Below the pieces are notes generated by a model that was given only the letters and a program-made list of their open reading frames with translations, was not told the DNA's origin and did not search any database. 64,000 nt of DNA from Curtobacterium sp. VKM Ac-1395 (lineage in GTDB: Bacteria; Actinomycetota; Actinomycetes; Actinomycetales; Microbacteriaceae): contig NZ_JADKRX010000003.1 of NCBI RefSeq assembly GCF_015350975.1, positions 417,278 through 481,277 on the forward strand, read 5' to 3'. The translations under genes were made by a program, and so were the position numbers. Within the stretch, counting starts at the first letter, position 1. Every line of letters starts with the position of its first letter. This document shows positions 35,602-43,512 of this stretch, piece by piece.

Positions 35602-36729
35602 TCAGCGCACGCGCTCGAGGAGCTGTTCGAGGACCTGCTCCGCGCTCGGACGTTCGCTGATCTCCTGCTGCACCGACCGGGCCGCGGCGGCGACGACGGT
35701 GTTGCCGAGCAGTGACCGGACGGCGGCGCCGACGGCCGCCGGGTCGGACTCCTGGACGGCCACGCCCGCCTCGACGGCGCGCGCAGCGTTGATGAACTGG
35801 TCGGCGCCCTGCGGGATGACCACCATCGGGACGCCTGCCGCGGCGGCCGCGAGCACGGTCCCGGCGCCTCCGGTCGTGACGACGACGTCGACACCGGGCA
35901 GGAGCTCCGCCAGCGGACGGAACCCCTCGAACCGGACGTTCGGCGCCTCGAGGGGCGGCGACGTGAGCTGGACGCCGAGGGTCGCGACGACGTCGACGTC
36001 AAGGGCCGCCACGTCCGCGAGGATCGCCGAGAGCAGCGCCGCGTCGTTGAAGACCGTCCCGAGGGTGACGAGCACCGTGGGACGGGTGGCCCCTGCGTCC
36101 CGATCGGCCGACGGAATGACCCCCTGGTCGTCCCGTCGGTAGGCCTCGGCCCGGAACGGGAGCGTCAGCGGAGTCGCGGTCCAGTCCGGCGTCTGGAAGG
36201 ACCGCGGGGCGGGGTCGAGCACCGCGACCGGGGGCTGCATGGTCAGGCCACGAGCGCTGTACCGGGGTGCGACGACGGCGAGCATCGGCTGGGTGAACTC
36301 GGGCGGGACGTCCGGACCGAACGCGACCATCGCGTACGGCAGGTCCAGCTCGGCTGCGACGAGCGGGCCGACGAAGTCGACCGCGTCGACGACGACCAGG
36401 TCAGGACCCCACGCACGCGCCGCGTCCAGCGCGGCATCGTGGGCGAGGTCCACCCGAGCTCCGGCGAAGAACTCGGCGACGGTCTCCGGCTGGGGGTCGT
36501 TGACGGGGTCTGCACCGGGGAAGCGCTCGGCGACCAACGACCCGATCGCCATCGGGTCCGGGCCTGCCGCCAGGAACGTCACGCCGGGCAGCTCGACTGC
36601 GAGTGGTCGTTGCATGACGACGCTGGTCATGACGGCGACGTCGTGCCCGAGGTGCGCCGCCGCACGGACGAAGGGGACGAGGGGCAGGACGTGTCCGTGA
36701 GCGGGGACGGCGGAGAACAGGAGACGCAT
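35602..36729 (-). CDS. GT1-family glycosyltransferase (macrolide/UDP-glucosyltransferase type)
   Basis: Transfers a sugar from a nucleotide donor to a small acceptor, often a lipid, flavonoid or antibiotic. The N-terminal acceptor domain starts RLLFSAVPAHGHVLPLVPFVRAAAHLGH. The donor-binding motif is FRPLAELLPGVDVVVTTGGAGTVLAAAAAGVPMVVIPQGADQF, with TGG in place of the more common HGG. At 375 residues it is slightly shorter than MGT-family members. Divergent from a TetR repressor with 75 bases between them, so probably controlled by it and involved in self-protection or modification of a xenobiotic. The acceptor is unknown. Confidence 0.85.
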   Translation of the reverse strand: MRLLFSAVPAHGHVLPLVPFVRAAAHLGHDVAVMTSVVMQRPLAVELPGVTFLAAGPDPMAIGSLVAERFPGADPVNDPQPETVAEFFAGARVDLAHDAALDAARAWGPDLVVVDAVDFVGPLVAAELDLPYAMVAFGPDVPPEFTQPMLAVVAPRYSARGLTMQPPVAVLDPAPRSFQTPDWTATPLTLPFRAEAYRRDDQGVIPSADRDAGATRPTVLVTLGTVFNDAALLSAILADVAALDVDVVATLGVQLTSPPLEAPNVRFEGFRPLAELLPGVDVVVTTGGAGTVLAAAAAGVPMVVIPQGADQFINAARAVEAGVAVQESDPAAVGAAVRSLLGNTVVAAAARSVQQEISERPSAEQVLEQLLERVR

Positions 36730-36792
36730 GGGATTCCGATCAGTAGATTGAGTGGAGAGCATATACATCGATTTGAGAGAGCCTCCAGTGAC

Positions 36793-36798
36793 TAGGCT
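36793..36798 (+). promoter_or_regulatory. -10 element for leaderless tetR-type gene
   Basis: TAGGCT ends six bases before the GTG start. TTGAGA at 36773-36778 is a possible -35, but the 14-base spacer is short. Two near-direct repeats (GATTGAGTGGAGAGC and GATTTGAGAGAGCC) in this gap may be regulator half-sites. Confidence 0.45.
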
Positions 36799-36804
36799 GA
36801 GACG

Positions 36805-37434
36805 GTGAGCAGCAACCGGACCTACACGTCCCGGGTCCGCACCGAAGCGGCCGGCCGGACGCGCGACGCGATCCTGGACGCCGCCGAGCAGCTGTTCGGT
36901 CGGCAGGGCTACGGGGCGACGCGCCTGCCGCAGATCGCCGCCGGTGCCGGCGTCGTGGTGAACACGATCTACGCGAGCATCGGCGGCAAGCCGGAGCTCA
37001 TCGATGCGATCGTCGACCGGTACGTCAGTCACGAGGTCGTCCTGACGGCACTCGCGGACATCGACACTGCGACCACGGTTGACGACCTCCTCGTCCTGCT
37101 GGTGGCGGGGGTCCGTCGCAGCTACGAGGTCACGCTGCGACCGGCACGCATCGTCATCGACGCAGCGCACACGGATCCAGCGCTGGAACCCGCACTGGAC
37201 CGCATGACGACCCCGTTCCGCGAGCGGCTCGAGCGGATCGCCGACCGATGCGCCGACCTCACCGACGACCGGAGCCTCGATCAGGACGTCCTGGCGCAGG
37301 TCTTCTGGTTCTACCTCGGCTACAGCGCCTGGCACGAGATGGGGGAACTCGGCTGGTCCTGGGAGACGCGGGAGCGGTGGACCGCACGGCGACTGGCCGA
37401 CGCGGTCGCGGACCTGCCGGACGACCTCCCCTGA
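36805..37434 (+). CDS. TetR/AcrR family transcriptional regulator
   Basis: A 209-residue repressor. The DNA-binding region is RDAILDAAEQLFGRQGYGATRLPQIAAGAGVVVNTIYASIGGKPELI (residues 20-66). The C-terminal ligand domain is all-helical, with a Trp/Tyr-rich end (QVFWFYLGYSAWHEMGELGWSWETRERW) likely to line the effector pocket. GTG start with no Shine-Dalgarno but a -10 six bases upstream. Divergent orientation points to the GT1 glycosyltransferase gene as its main target. Confidence 0.9.
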   Translation: MSSNRTYTSRVRTEAAGRTRDAILDAAEQLFGRQGYGATRLPQIAAGAGVVVNTIYASIGGKPELIDAIVDRYVSHEVVLTALADIDTATTVDDLLVLLVAGVRRSYEVTLRPARIVIDAAHTDPALEPALDRMTTPFRERLERIADRCADLTDDRSLDQDVLAQVFWFYLGYSAWHEMGELGWSWETRERWTARRLADAVADLPDDLP

Positions 37435-37660
37435 CCGGATCCGTTCTGCGTGCCCGTAGGTCGGTGGGACCACGGAGGCCGTTCTCGTCGATCTCCGTAC
37501 CGTTGTCGGACAGCCCCGGTGAGCTCTCGCACCGGTGGGCACGTCGTCAGACCACGTCAGGAGCACCGATGCGCGAGCACCACCGAGCAGAGTCACCAGC
37601 ACACGGGGACGACCCCGGGAGCACGCCGGCCCTCGTGCGCCGACCCTCAGCCGACGACGC

Positions 37661-38569
37661 GTGACGACTCCGGGCCAGGGCACTGGACCGGCGAAGCGGG
37701 GGCGCACCGGGGCGCTGACTCCAGGCCGACACCGGGTGACCCTGGACGGCGTCGGCATCGCCTACGAGGTCCGGGGGTCCGGGCCGGTCCTGGTCGCGCA
37801 CGCCGGAGGGCCGGGCAGTGACCCGCGCTACCTGCGCATGCCCGACGTGGAGCGGTTCGCGACGGTCGTGTACGTGGACCCGCCAGGAGCCGGGACGTCA
37901 GATCCGCTGCCCGGCGGTGACTCCCGGATCGAGCGGTACGCCGACCTGGCACATCGGCTCGTCATGTCGTTCCCGGAGCAACGGGTGCACTTCCTCGGCC
38001 ACTCGCACGGCGGCATGGTCGCGGTGCAGCTGGCGCTGGACCACCCCGAGGTCCTCGACAGCGTCATCGTCTACGCAGGCCTGGCGACGAACGTGCGGAT
38101 CGGCAGCGTCGGGGAGCGGCGGGTCCATGCCTTCCTGGCGCGGTTCCCCGACGACCCACTGGCGGTGGACGCCCGAGCGGCCTGGGACGACCTCGCCGGG
38201 ATGGACGACCCGGCCGCCGACCCGGAGGCCGAGGCAGCGGCCGTGCGGCGGCTGCGACCGGCATACTTCGGGCACTTCCGGCGGGACGGTGAGGCCCTCC
38301 GAGTGATCCAGGAGCACCCCCGCCGCAGTGATCCGGGCCGCTTGCCGGACGAGCCGTGGGACGTCCGTCCGGCGCTGCCGAGCATCACCGTCCCCCTCGC
38401 CGTGTTCGTCGGCCGGTACGACTTCATCGCCGGGCCGGAGCACGCCGTCGAGATCTGGCAGGACGTCCCGGGGTCGCGGCTGGTCACGTTCGACGACAGC
38501 GGCCACTTCGCCCACCTCGAGGTACCACTGCAGTTCGCCGCGGCCGTCCGGTCCGTCCTCGTCCGCTGA
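37661..38569 (+). CDS. alpha/beta hydrolase (proline iminopeptidase-like)
   Basis: Serine hydrolase of the proline iminopeptidase/epoxide hydrolase group. Oxyanion motif HAGGPGSDPRYL, nucleophile elbow LGHSHGGMVAVQLA (Ser), an acid residue probably in VFVGRYDFIAGPEH, and catalytic His in DDSGHFAHLEVP complete a triad. A helical cap lies between (FLARFPDDPLAVDARAAWDDL). The start is uncertain: GTG at 37661 gives 25 residues before the first conserved strand, GTG at 37736 is closer to it, and neither has a good ribosome binding site. It stands alone downstream of the TetR gene; substrate unknown. Confidence 0.8.
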   Translation: MTTPGQGTGPAKRGRTGALTPGRHRVTLDGVGIAYEVRGSGPVLVAHAGGPGSDPRYLRMPDVERFATVVYVDPPGAGTSDPLPGGDSRIERYADLAHRLVMSFPEQRVHFLGHSHGGMVAVQLALDHPEVLDSVIVYAGLATNVRIGSVGERRVHAFLARFPDDPLAVDARAAWDDLAGMDDPAADPEAEAAAVRRLRPAYFGHFRRDGEALRVIQEHPRRSDPGRLPDEPWDVRPALPSITVPLAVFVGRYDFIAGPEHAVEIWQDVPGSRLVTFDDSGHFAHLEVPLQFAAAVRSVLVR

Positions 38570-38722
38570 CCCGTCGGTGCCGTGGGCGGGAACAGGGCGC
38601 GCCGGGCGGCGACCTGGTGCTCGTGGAGGCGCGAGCGAGGCCCCTGACCGCGGCCCGGCAACGGCCGTCCCGCGACTTCCGGACACCATGCGTCGGCTGG
38701 GCTCGTTCGGCGGATGTCCGCG

Positions 38723-38752
38723 TTGACCCGGTTCGAGCGCGCGGCCCAGACT
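38723..38752 (+). promoter_or_regulatory. promoter of the BLUF gene (leaderless)
   Basis: TTGACC (38723-38728) and CAGACT (38747-38752) with an 18-base spacer; the ATG begins seven bases after the -10, so transcript and start codon should coincide. This also decides the start codon of the gene. Confidence 0.65.
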
Positions 38753-38758
38753 GCAGCC

Positions 38759-39229
38759 ATGACCACCCTCGTGTCCCTCGTGTACATGTCCGTCGCCGTC
38801 GACGAACTCACCGATGCGGAACTCGTCGGCCTCCTCCGGGACGCCCGCCTCACCAACGACGCACTCGGCGTCTCCGGTCTCCTCGTGGCCAAGGGCGGCC
38901 GCTTCATGCAGGTGCTCGAAGGCCCGGAGTGGAGCGTCGAGGACCGTTTCTCCGCGATCAAGGCCGACCCCCGGCACCAGGACGTCAGGTCGCTCTCGAT
39001 GGAGCGCATCGACGCCCGCCGGTTCGACGGCTGGTCGATGGCGTTCGGCAACCCCACCGACGCCGACGTCCGTGACGACCCCGGGTTCAGCACGTTCCTC
39101 GAGCGCCGCTCCGGCTTGCCGAAGGCGCTCGCGGGGTCCCCCGCGGACTGGCTGTTGCGGTGGTTCCGCAGCCGCGACCTGCGCGCCGTGCCCGACGAGC
39201 AGGTGACGCTCGCGCGGACCGCCGCCTGA
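38759..39229 (+). CDS. BLUF domain blue-light photoreceptor protein
   Basis: A 156-residue flavin-binding light sensor with no fused output domain. The residues of the BLUF photocycle are all visible: Tyr9 in LVSLVYMS, Asn33 in LTNDALGVSGLLV and Gln51 in GRFMQVLEG. SMAFGNP near residue 105 is also typical. About 45 C-terminal residues form a helical cap with a Trp-rich patch (SPADWLLRWFRSRDL). The start at 38759 is fixed by a promoter seven bases upstream; the ATG at 38714 lies inside that promoter. The partner protein is unknown; short BLUF proteins usually act by contact with a regulator. Confidence 0.92.
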   Translation: MTTLVSLVYMSVAVDELTDAELVGLLRDARLTNDALGVSGLLVAKGGRFMQVLEGPEWSVEDRFSAIKADPRHQDVRSLSMERIDARRFDGWSMAFGNPTDADVRDDPGFSTFLERRSGLPKALAGSPADWLLRWFRSRDLRAVPDEQVTLARTAA

Positions 39230-39245
39230 GCAGCAGCACCCGTCG

Positions 39246-39929
39246 TCAGGCGACGATGCGCTCCCGCGCCAGCTCCGCGACCAGGCGGTCGAGCTTCGGC
39301 CCACGGCCGAGGACCCGACGCGAACCGGGTGCCGTCCGGACGAAGAACGTCGCGACGGCCGTGGTCTCGTCCGGGCGCACGTAGTGCAGCGCGACCGCGC
39401 AGCCGGTCCGGCCGCCGGGACCGCTCGCGTCCTCGAGTCCGACGTGCATGACCCGGCTCCACCGGATGACGAGCAGCCGGGTGGCCCGACGCTCGTCGAG
39501 TTCCCAGAGCGAGGCCTCCGTCGCGCCGAACGCCCACGTCACACGGGTGCCGAGCGGGACCTCGGGGCGGGTCTCCTCGACCGTCAACCGGAGCTCGGCG
39601 GTGGGCGCGGCGGGCACCAGCCACACCGTGGGGTCGATCCGCCGGATCGCCATGGCGAGTGACTCGTCCTCACGGCGCCGGCGGAGCCCCTGCATGCGGA
39701 GGATCCCGGCCAGGACGACCCCGACCCCGAGGGCGATGACGACCACCTCGGCGATGCCGAACACGGTGAGGTCGGCGTCGGGAGTCCGCGACACGACGAC
39801 GATCCTGGCGACCAGGAGCGCCGCCCACACACCGACGATGACCCACCGGATCATCGCGAGGCGGCGGAGCGGCGACATCCGCTGCCGGGCGCGACCGTCC
39901 CGCGGGACATGGTCGGGTCGCCTCAGCAC
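39246..39929 (-). CDS. membrane-anchored hypothetical protein
   Basis: Not a recognised family. Two hydrophobic helices (WVIVGVWAALLVARIVVV and TVFGIAEVVVIALGVGVVLAGIL) are followed by a soluble domain of about 140 residues with strands such as RLTVEETRPEVPLGTRVTWAFGATEASLWEL, which looks PH-like. The GTG at 39927-39929 is preferred because GAGGA lies 8 bases upstream; an internal ATG at 39878 is possible. It converges on the BLUF gene with 16 bases between and is divergent from the molybdopterin oxidoreductase gene. Confidence 0.65.
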   Translation of the reverse strand: MLRRPDHVPRDGRARQRMSPLRRLAMIRWVIVGVWAALLVARIVVVSRTPDADLTVFGIAEVVVIALGVGVVLAGILRMQGLRRRREDESLAMAIRRIDPTVWLVPAAPTAELRLTVEETRPEVPLGTRVTWAFGATEASLWELDERRATRLLVIRWSRVMHVGLEDASGPGGRTGCAVALHYVRPDETTAVATFFVRTAPGSRRVLGRGPKLDRLVAELARERIVA

Positions 39930-40040
39930 GTCCCGATCCTCGCACGGTCGGCCGGAGAACCCCACCGGCCATCCGTGAACACCCGGCGACCCGCTCAGGT
40001 GGGACGAGCCTCCACAGGCGGCGCACTCAGCGTGCGGCCG

Positions 40041-40046
40041 TAGCAT
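40041..40046 (+). promoter_or_regulatory. -10 element for leaderless molybdopterin oxidoreductase gene
   Basis: TAGCAT ends six bases before the GTG at 40053, the same spacing as seen for several other genes in the window. No clear -35. Confidence 0.5.
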
Positions 40047-40052
40047 CGGCCG

Positions 40053-41618
40053 GTGCCCACCAGTCGAACGATCCTGCGTCCGCGCCTGGCTGCGGCCGCG
40101 GCCGGCGTCGTCGCCGCACTCGCCTTCCTCGCCGTCGCCGAGCTGTGTGCCCTCGTCCTCGGCGGTGCGGGCAGCCCGCTCGTCGCCGTCGGCTCCGCCG
40201 TGATCGACCTCGCCCCCGGTGGCGCGAAGGACCTCATGGTCGCGCTGTTCGGCACGGGCGACAAGGTCGCGCTCTTCGCGCTCATGGCAGTGCTGATGCT
40301 CCTGGTCTCCGCCGGAGCCGGGATCCTGGAGCTCCGCCGCCCGCCCTTCGGTGCGCTCGTCTTCGCCATCGGCGGTGCCCTCTCACTGCTCGCCGTGACC
40401 ACCCGGTCCGGCTCGGGCACCTGGGACGGCGGCCCGTCGGTCCTCGGCGTGGGTGCAGCCGTGATCGTCGTGCGCGTGCTCGTCCAACGACTGCGGACGT
40501 GGCGACTCGCTGCGGCGACGCCGACCAGGGCCGCAGCCCAGCTGCCGGAACGCCGCTCGTTCCTCGTCTGGACTGCTGCCCTCGGGGTGGTCTCGATCGT
40601 CGCCGGAACGGGCGCGCGCCTGGGCACGGCCGGCATGCAGCGCGCCGCGGCGGTCCGACGCTCCATCCGCCTGCCGGCACCGGTCAACGCCGCCCCCGCG
40701 GTGCCGGCCGGGGCGTCGCTCGACGTCCAGGGCATCACCCCGTACGTCACCCCGAACGCCGACTTCTACCGGATCGACACCGCGCTCCGGGTGCCGTCGA
40801 TCGACCCCGCGGACTGGTCGCTCCGGATCCACGGCGCGGTCGAGCACGAGATCACCCTGAGCTGGGACGACCTCCTCGCCCTCCCCCTCGAGGAGCACAT
40901 GGCGACGCTGAGCTGCGTGTCGAACGAGGTCGGTGGTGACCTCATCGGCAACGCGCTCTGGCTCGGCCACCCGATCCGCACGCTCCTCGCCCGTGCCCGA
41001 CCCACTGGGGACGCCGACATGGTCCTGTCGACGAGCGAGGACGGCTTCACCGCCGGCACGCCGCTCGACGTGCTGCAGGACGAGGGGACCAACGCGCTGC
41101 TGGCCGTCGGGATGAACGGCGACCCGCTGCCCGCGGAGCACGGCTTCCCCGTCCGGATGGTCGTCCCCGGGCTGTTCGGCTACGTGTCCGCGACGAAGTG
41201 GGTCGTCGACCTCGAGGTCACCCGCTTCGCCGACGCCCAGGGCTACTGGACCCCGCGTGGCTGGTCCGCCCGCGGCCCGGTCAAGCTCGAGTCGCGGATC
41301 GACACCCCGGCGAACGGCACCACGGTGTCCGTCGGCGACCGGGTCGCGATCGCCGGCGTCGCCTGGCATCCGCACACGGGCGTCAAGGCCGTGCAGGTGA
41401 AGGTCGGTTCAGCAGACTGGCAGGACGCCGAGCTCGCCGACTCCGTCTCCTCGGACACCTGGCGGCAGTGGGTCCTGCGGTGGACGGCGACGGCCGGCAC
41501 GCACGACGTGCAGATCCGGGCCGTCGGCGCCGACGGTCAGGTGCAGACGAGCGTCCAGCGTCCGCCGGCACCGAACGGCGCCACCGGCTGGGACACGATC
41601 ACGCTGACGGCGCGCTGA
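40053..41618 (+). CDS. membrane-bound molybdopterin-dependent oxidoreductase (sulfite oxidase fold)
   Basis: A 521-residue protein with five hydrophobic segments in the first 190 residues (about 11-37, 60-90, 98-116, 128-145 and 168-190), then an extracytoplasmic oxidoreductase molybdopterin domain (about 225-400) and an Ig-like dimerisation domain at the C-terminus. The Mo ligand is Cys288 in MATLSCVSNEVGG; LLAVGMNGDPLPAEHGFPVRMVVPGLFGY and KWVVDLEV are the usual active-site loops. Substrate unknown; methionine sulfoxide repair and sulfite oxidation both occur in the superfamily. The stop overlaps the convergent PrmC-like gene by 20 bases. Confidence 0.87.
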   Translation: MPTSRTILRPRLAAAAAGVVAALAFLAVAELCALVLGGAGSPLVAVGSAVIDLAPGGAKDLMVALFGTGDKVALFALMAVLMLLVSAGAGILELRRPPFGALVFAIGGALSLLAVTTRSGSGTWDGGPSVLGVGAAVIVVRVLVQRLRTWRLAAATPTRAAAQLPERRSFLVWTAALGVVSIVAGTGARLGTAGMQRAAAVRRSIRLPAPVNAAPAVPAGASLDVQGITPYVTPNADFYRIDTALRVPSIDPADWSLRIHGAVEHEITLSWDDLLALPLEEHMATLSCVSNEVGGDLIGNALWLGHPIRTLLARARPTGDADMVLSTSEDGFTAGTPLDVLQDEGTNALLAVGMNGDPLPAEHGFPVRMVVPGLFGYVSATKWVVDLEVTRFADAQGYWTPRGWSARGPVKLESRIDTPANGTTVSVGDRVAIAGVAWHPHTGVKAVQVKVGSADWQDAELADSVSSDTWRQWVLRWTATAGTHDVQIRAVGADGQVQTSVQRPPAPNGATGWDTITLTAR

Positions 41619-42450
41619 TCCCGGTCTCGCCCGCGGCAGCAGCCGCGGGATCGCCGGTGCCGGCCGCGACGGCGCCTGTGGCCACGGCCACCACGCAGGT
41701 GCCGTCGACCTCGTCGTCGTGTTCGATGCGTGCCGCGAAGCCCGCGGACGCGAACACCGCGACCGAGTCAGACGCCTGCGCCGACGACACCTCGATGACC
41801 ACGGCACCACCCGGGCGGAGCCACTCCCCCGCACCGGCAGCGATCCGACGGTGCAGGTCGAGGCCGTCCCCGCCGCCGTCGAGCGCCACGCGGTGCTCGT
41901 GGTCGCGGGCCTCGGCCGGCATGGTGGCGATCGCGTCGGTCGGCACGTAGGGCGCGTTCACCGCGATGACGTCGACGACCCCGCGGAAGCGGACCGGCAG
42001 CGGCGCGAACAGGTCGCCGGCGACGACGATGCCGCGGTCGCCGATGTTCTCCGCGGCGACGTCCACCGCGTCGGGGTCGATGTCCGACGCGACGAGGTCG
42101 AGCGCGCCCACGCGGCCGAGCAGAGCGACGGCGATCGCTCCGGCCCCGCAGCACAGGTCGACCACGCGGTCGTAGCGGTGCAGCAGCCGTGCAGCCTGCT
42201 CGACCACGACCGTGGTGCGGGTGCGCGGGACGAAGACGCCCGGAGTGACACGGATGCGGTGGCCGTCGAACGCGGCCCACCCGAGCACGTACTCGAGCGG
42301 CTCACCGGCCAGGCGGCGCTGGACGACGGCCCGGAGTCGTGCCGGGTCGCCGTCGCCGGCGGCCAGCAGCAGGTCGGCCTCGTCCTCGGCGAAGACGCTC
42401 CCCGCCGCCCGGAGTCGGGCGGCGAGGGCGTCACGCGCGGGGTGGATCAG
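41599..42450 (-). CDS. PrmC/HemK-related protein-(glutamine-N5) methyltransferase
   Basis: SAM-dependent methyltransferase related to release-factor methylase PrmC. The N-terminal helical domain has AGEPLEYVLGWAAFDGHRIRVTPGVFVPRTRT, the SAM-binding motif is VVDLCCGAGAIAVALL, and the catalytic loop is NAPYVP, a variant of NPPY found in the PrmC-related group of unknown target. No ATG, GTG or TTG exists in frame between the prs coding region and residue 50 or so. The first plausible initiator is CTG at 42448-42450, which overlaps the prs stop as CTGA, so translation may be coupled to prs and start at CTG. The start is therefore unusual and uncertain. Confidence 0.8.
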   Translation of the reverse strand: MIHPARDALAARLRAAGSVFAEDEADLLLAAGDGDPARLRAVVQRRLAGEPLEYVLGWAAFDGHRIRVTPGVFVPRTRTTVVVEQAARLLHRYDRVVDLCCGAGAIAVALLGRVGALDLVASDIDPDAVDVAAENIGDRGIVVAGDLFAPLPVRFRGVVDVIAVNAPYVPTDAIATMPAEARDHEHRVALDGGGDGLDLHRRIAAGAGEWLRPGGAVVIEVSSAQASDSVAVFASAGFAARIEHDDEVDGTCVVAVATGAVAAGTGDPAAAAAGETGISAPSA

Positions 42451-43424
42451 GCTGCACCGTCGAACATCGACGTCACCGAGCCGTCGTCGAAGACCTCGTG
42501 GATCGCACGCGCCAACAGCGGGGCGATCGGCAGGATCTCGAGACGGTCCCAGCGCTTCTCGACCGGCACCGGCAGGGTGTCGGTGACGACGACGCGGTCG
42601 ATGAACTCGCTCTGCAGCAGCTCGGTGGCCGGGTCGGAGAACACGGCGTGCGTCGCGGCGACCACGACGCCGATGGCCCCGGCGGCCTTCAGGGCCTCGG
42701 CGGCCTTGGCGATGGTGCGGCCGGTGTCGATGAGGTCGTCGACGAGCAGGCACCAGCGGCCGGAGACGTCACCGACGATCTCGTGCACGGTGACCTGGTT
42801 CGGCACCAGCGGGTCGCGGCGCTTGTGGATGATGGCGAGCGGTGCGCCGAGCTTCTCCGACCAGATGTCGGCCACGCGGACGCGGCCCATGTCCGGGGAG
42901 ACGACCGTCAGCATCGACGGGTCGAGGATCGCCTTGAAGTGCTCGAGCAGGACCGGCATCGCGAAGAGGTGGTCGACGGGGCCGTCGAAGAAGCCCTGGA
43001 TCTGCGCTGCGTGCAGGTCGACGCTCATGATGCGGTGCGCGCCGGCGGCCTTGAACAGGTCGGCGACGAGCCGGGCCGAGATCGGCTCGCGGCCACGGCC
43101 CTTCTTGTCCTGGCGTGCGTAGGGGTAGAACGGCGCGACGACGGTGATGCGCTTGGCGGAGGCCCGCTTCAGCGCGTCGACGATGATGAGCTGCTCCATG
43201 AGCCACTCGTTGATCGGAGCCGTGTGTGACTGGATGACGAAGGCGTCGCACCCGCGGACCGACTCGTCGAACCGGACGTAGAGCTCACCGTTCGCGAAGG
43301 TGCGGGCGTCGGTGGGGACGAGTTCGACGTCGAGTTCGTCTGCGATCTGCGCCGAGAGTTCCGGGTGGGCCCGACCCGAGACGAGGACGAGTCGTTTCTG
43401 GCCGGTCGTTTTGATTCCGGACAA
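42447..43424 (-). CDS. prs: ribose-phosphate pyrophosphokinase (PRPP synthetase)
   Basis: Makes PRPP from ribose 5-phosphate and ATP for nucleotide, His and Trp synthesis. 325 residues with the expected blocks: SGRAHPELSAQIADEL, ARTFANGELYVRFDESVRG, FYPYARQDKKGRGREPISARLVADL, the divalent-metal/PRPP site MSVDLHAAQIQGFF, and the PRPP-binding LLVDDLIDTGRTIAKA. The start is TTG at 43422-43424 (LSGIKTTG), which is unusual but agrees with the family N-terminus. It follows glmU by 88 bases on the same strand. Confidence 0.95.
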   Translation of the reverse strand: MSGIKTTGQKRLVLVSGRAHPELSAQIADELDVELVPTDARTFANGELYVRFDESVRGCDAFVIQSHTAPINEWLMEQLIIVDALKRASAKRITVVAPFYPYARQDKKGRGREPISARLVADLFKAAGAHRIMSVDLHAAQIQGFFDGPVDHLFAMPVLLEHFKAILDPSMLTVVSPDMGRVRVADIWSEKLGAPLAIIHKRRDPLVPNQVTVHEIVGDVSGRWCLLVDDLIDTGRTIAKAAEALKAAGAIGVVVAATHAVFSDPATELLQSEFIDRVVVTDTLPVPVEKRWDRLEILPIAPLLARAIHEVFDDGSVTSMFDGAA

Positions 43425-43512
43425 GTGCCGTACTCACTCCCTGGCCCCGCGGGGCCGTGTGTCCGGACCCGTTGCCGGGCCCTCGTGTGACGGCGGGTGG
43501 CCGTCGAAGGTG

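Noticed and set aside
38714-38758. Upstream ATG start for the BLUF gene adding 15 residues
   Set aside because: It would place the N-terminus inside a good -35/-10 promoter; the ATG at 38759 aligns with the BLUF core.
43425-43512. tRNA gene between glmU and prs
   Set aside because: The 88-base gap has no T-loop or cloverleaf; only GC-rich short inverted repeats.
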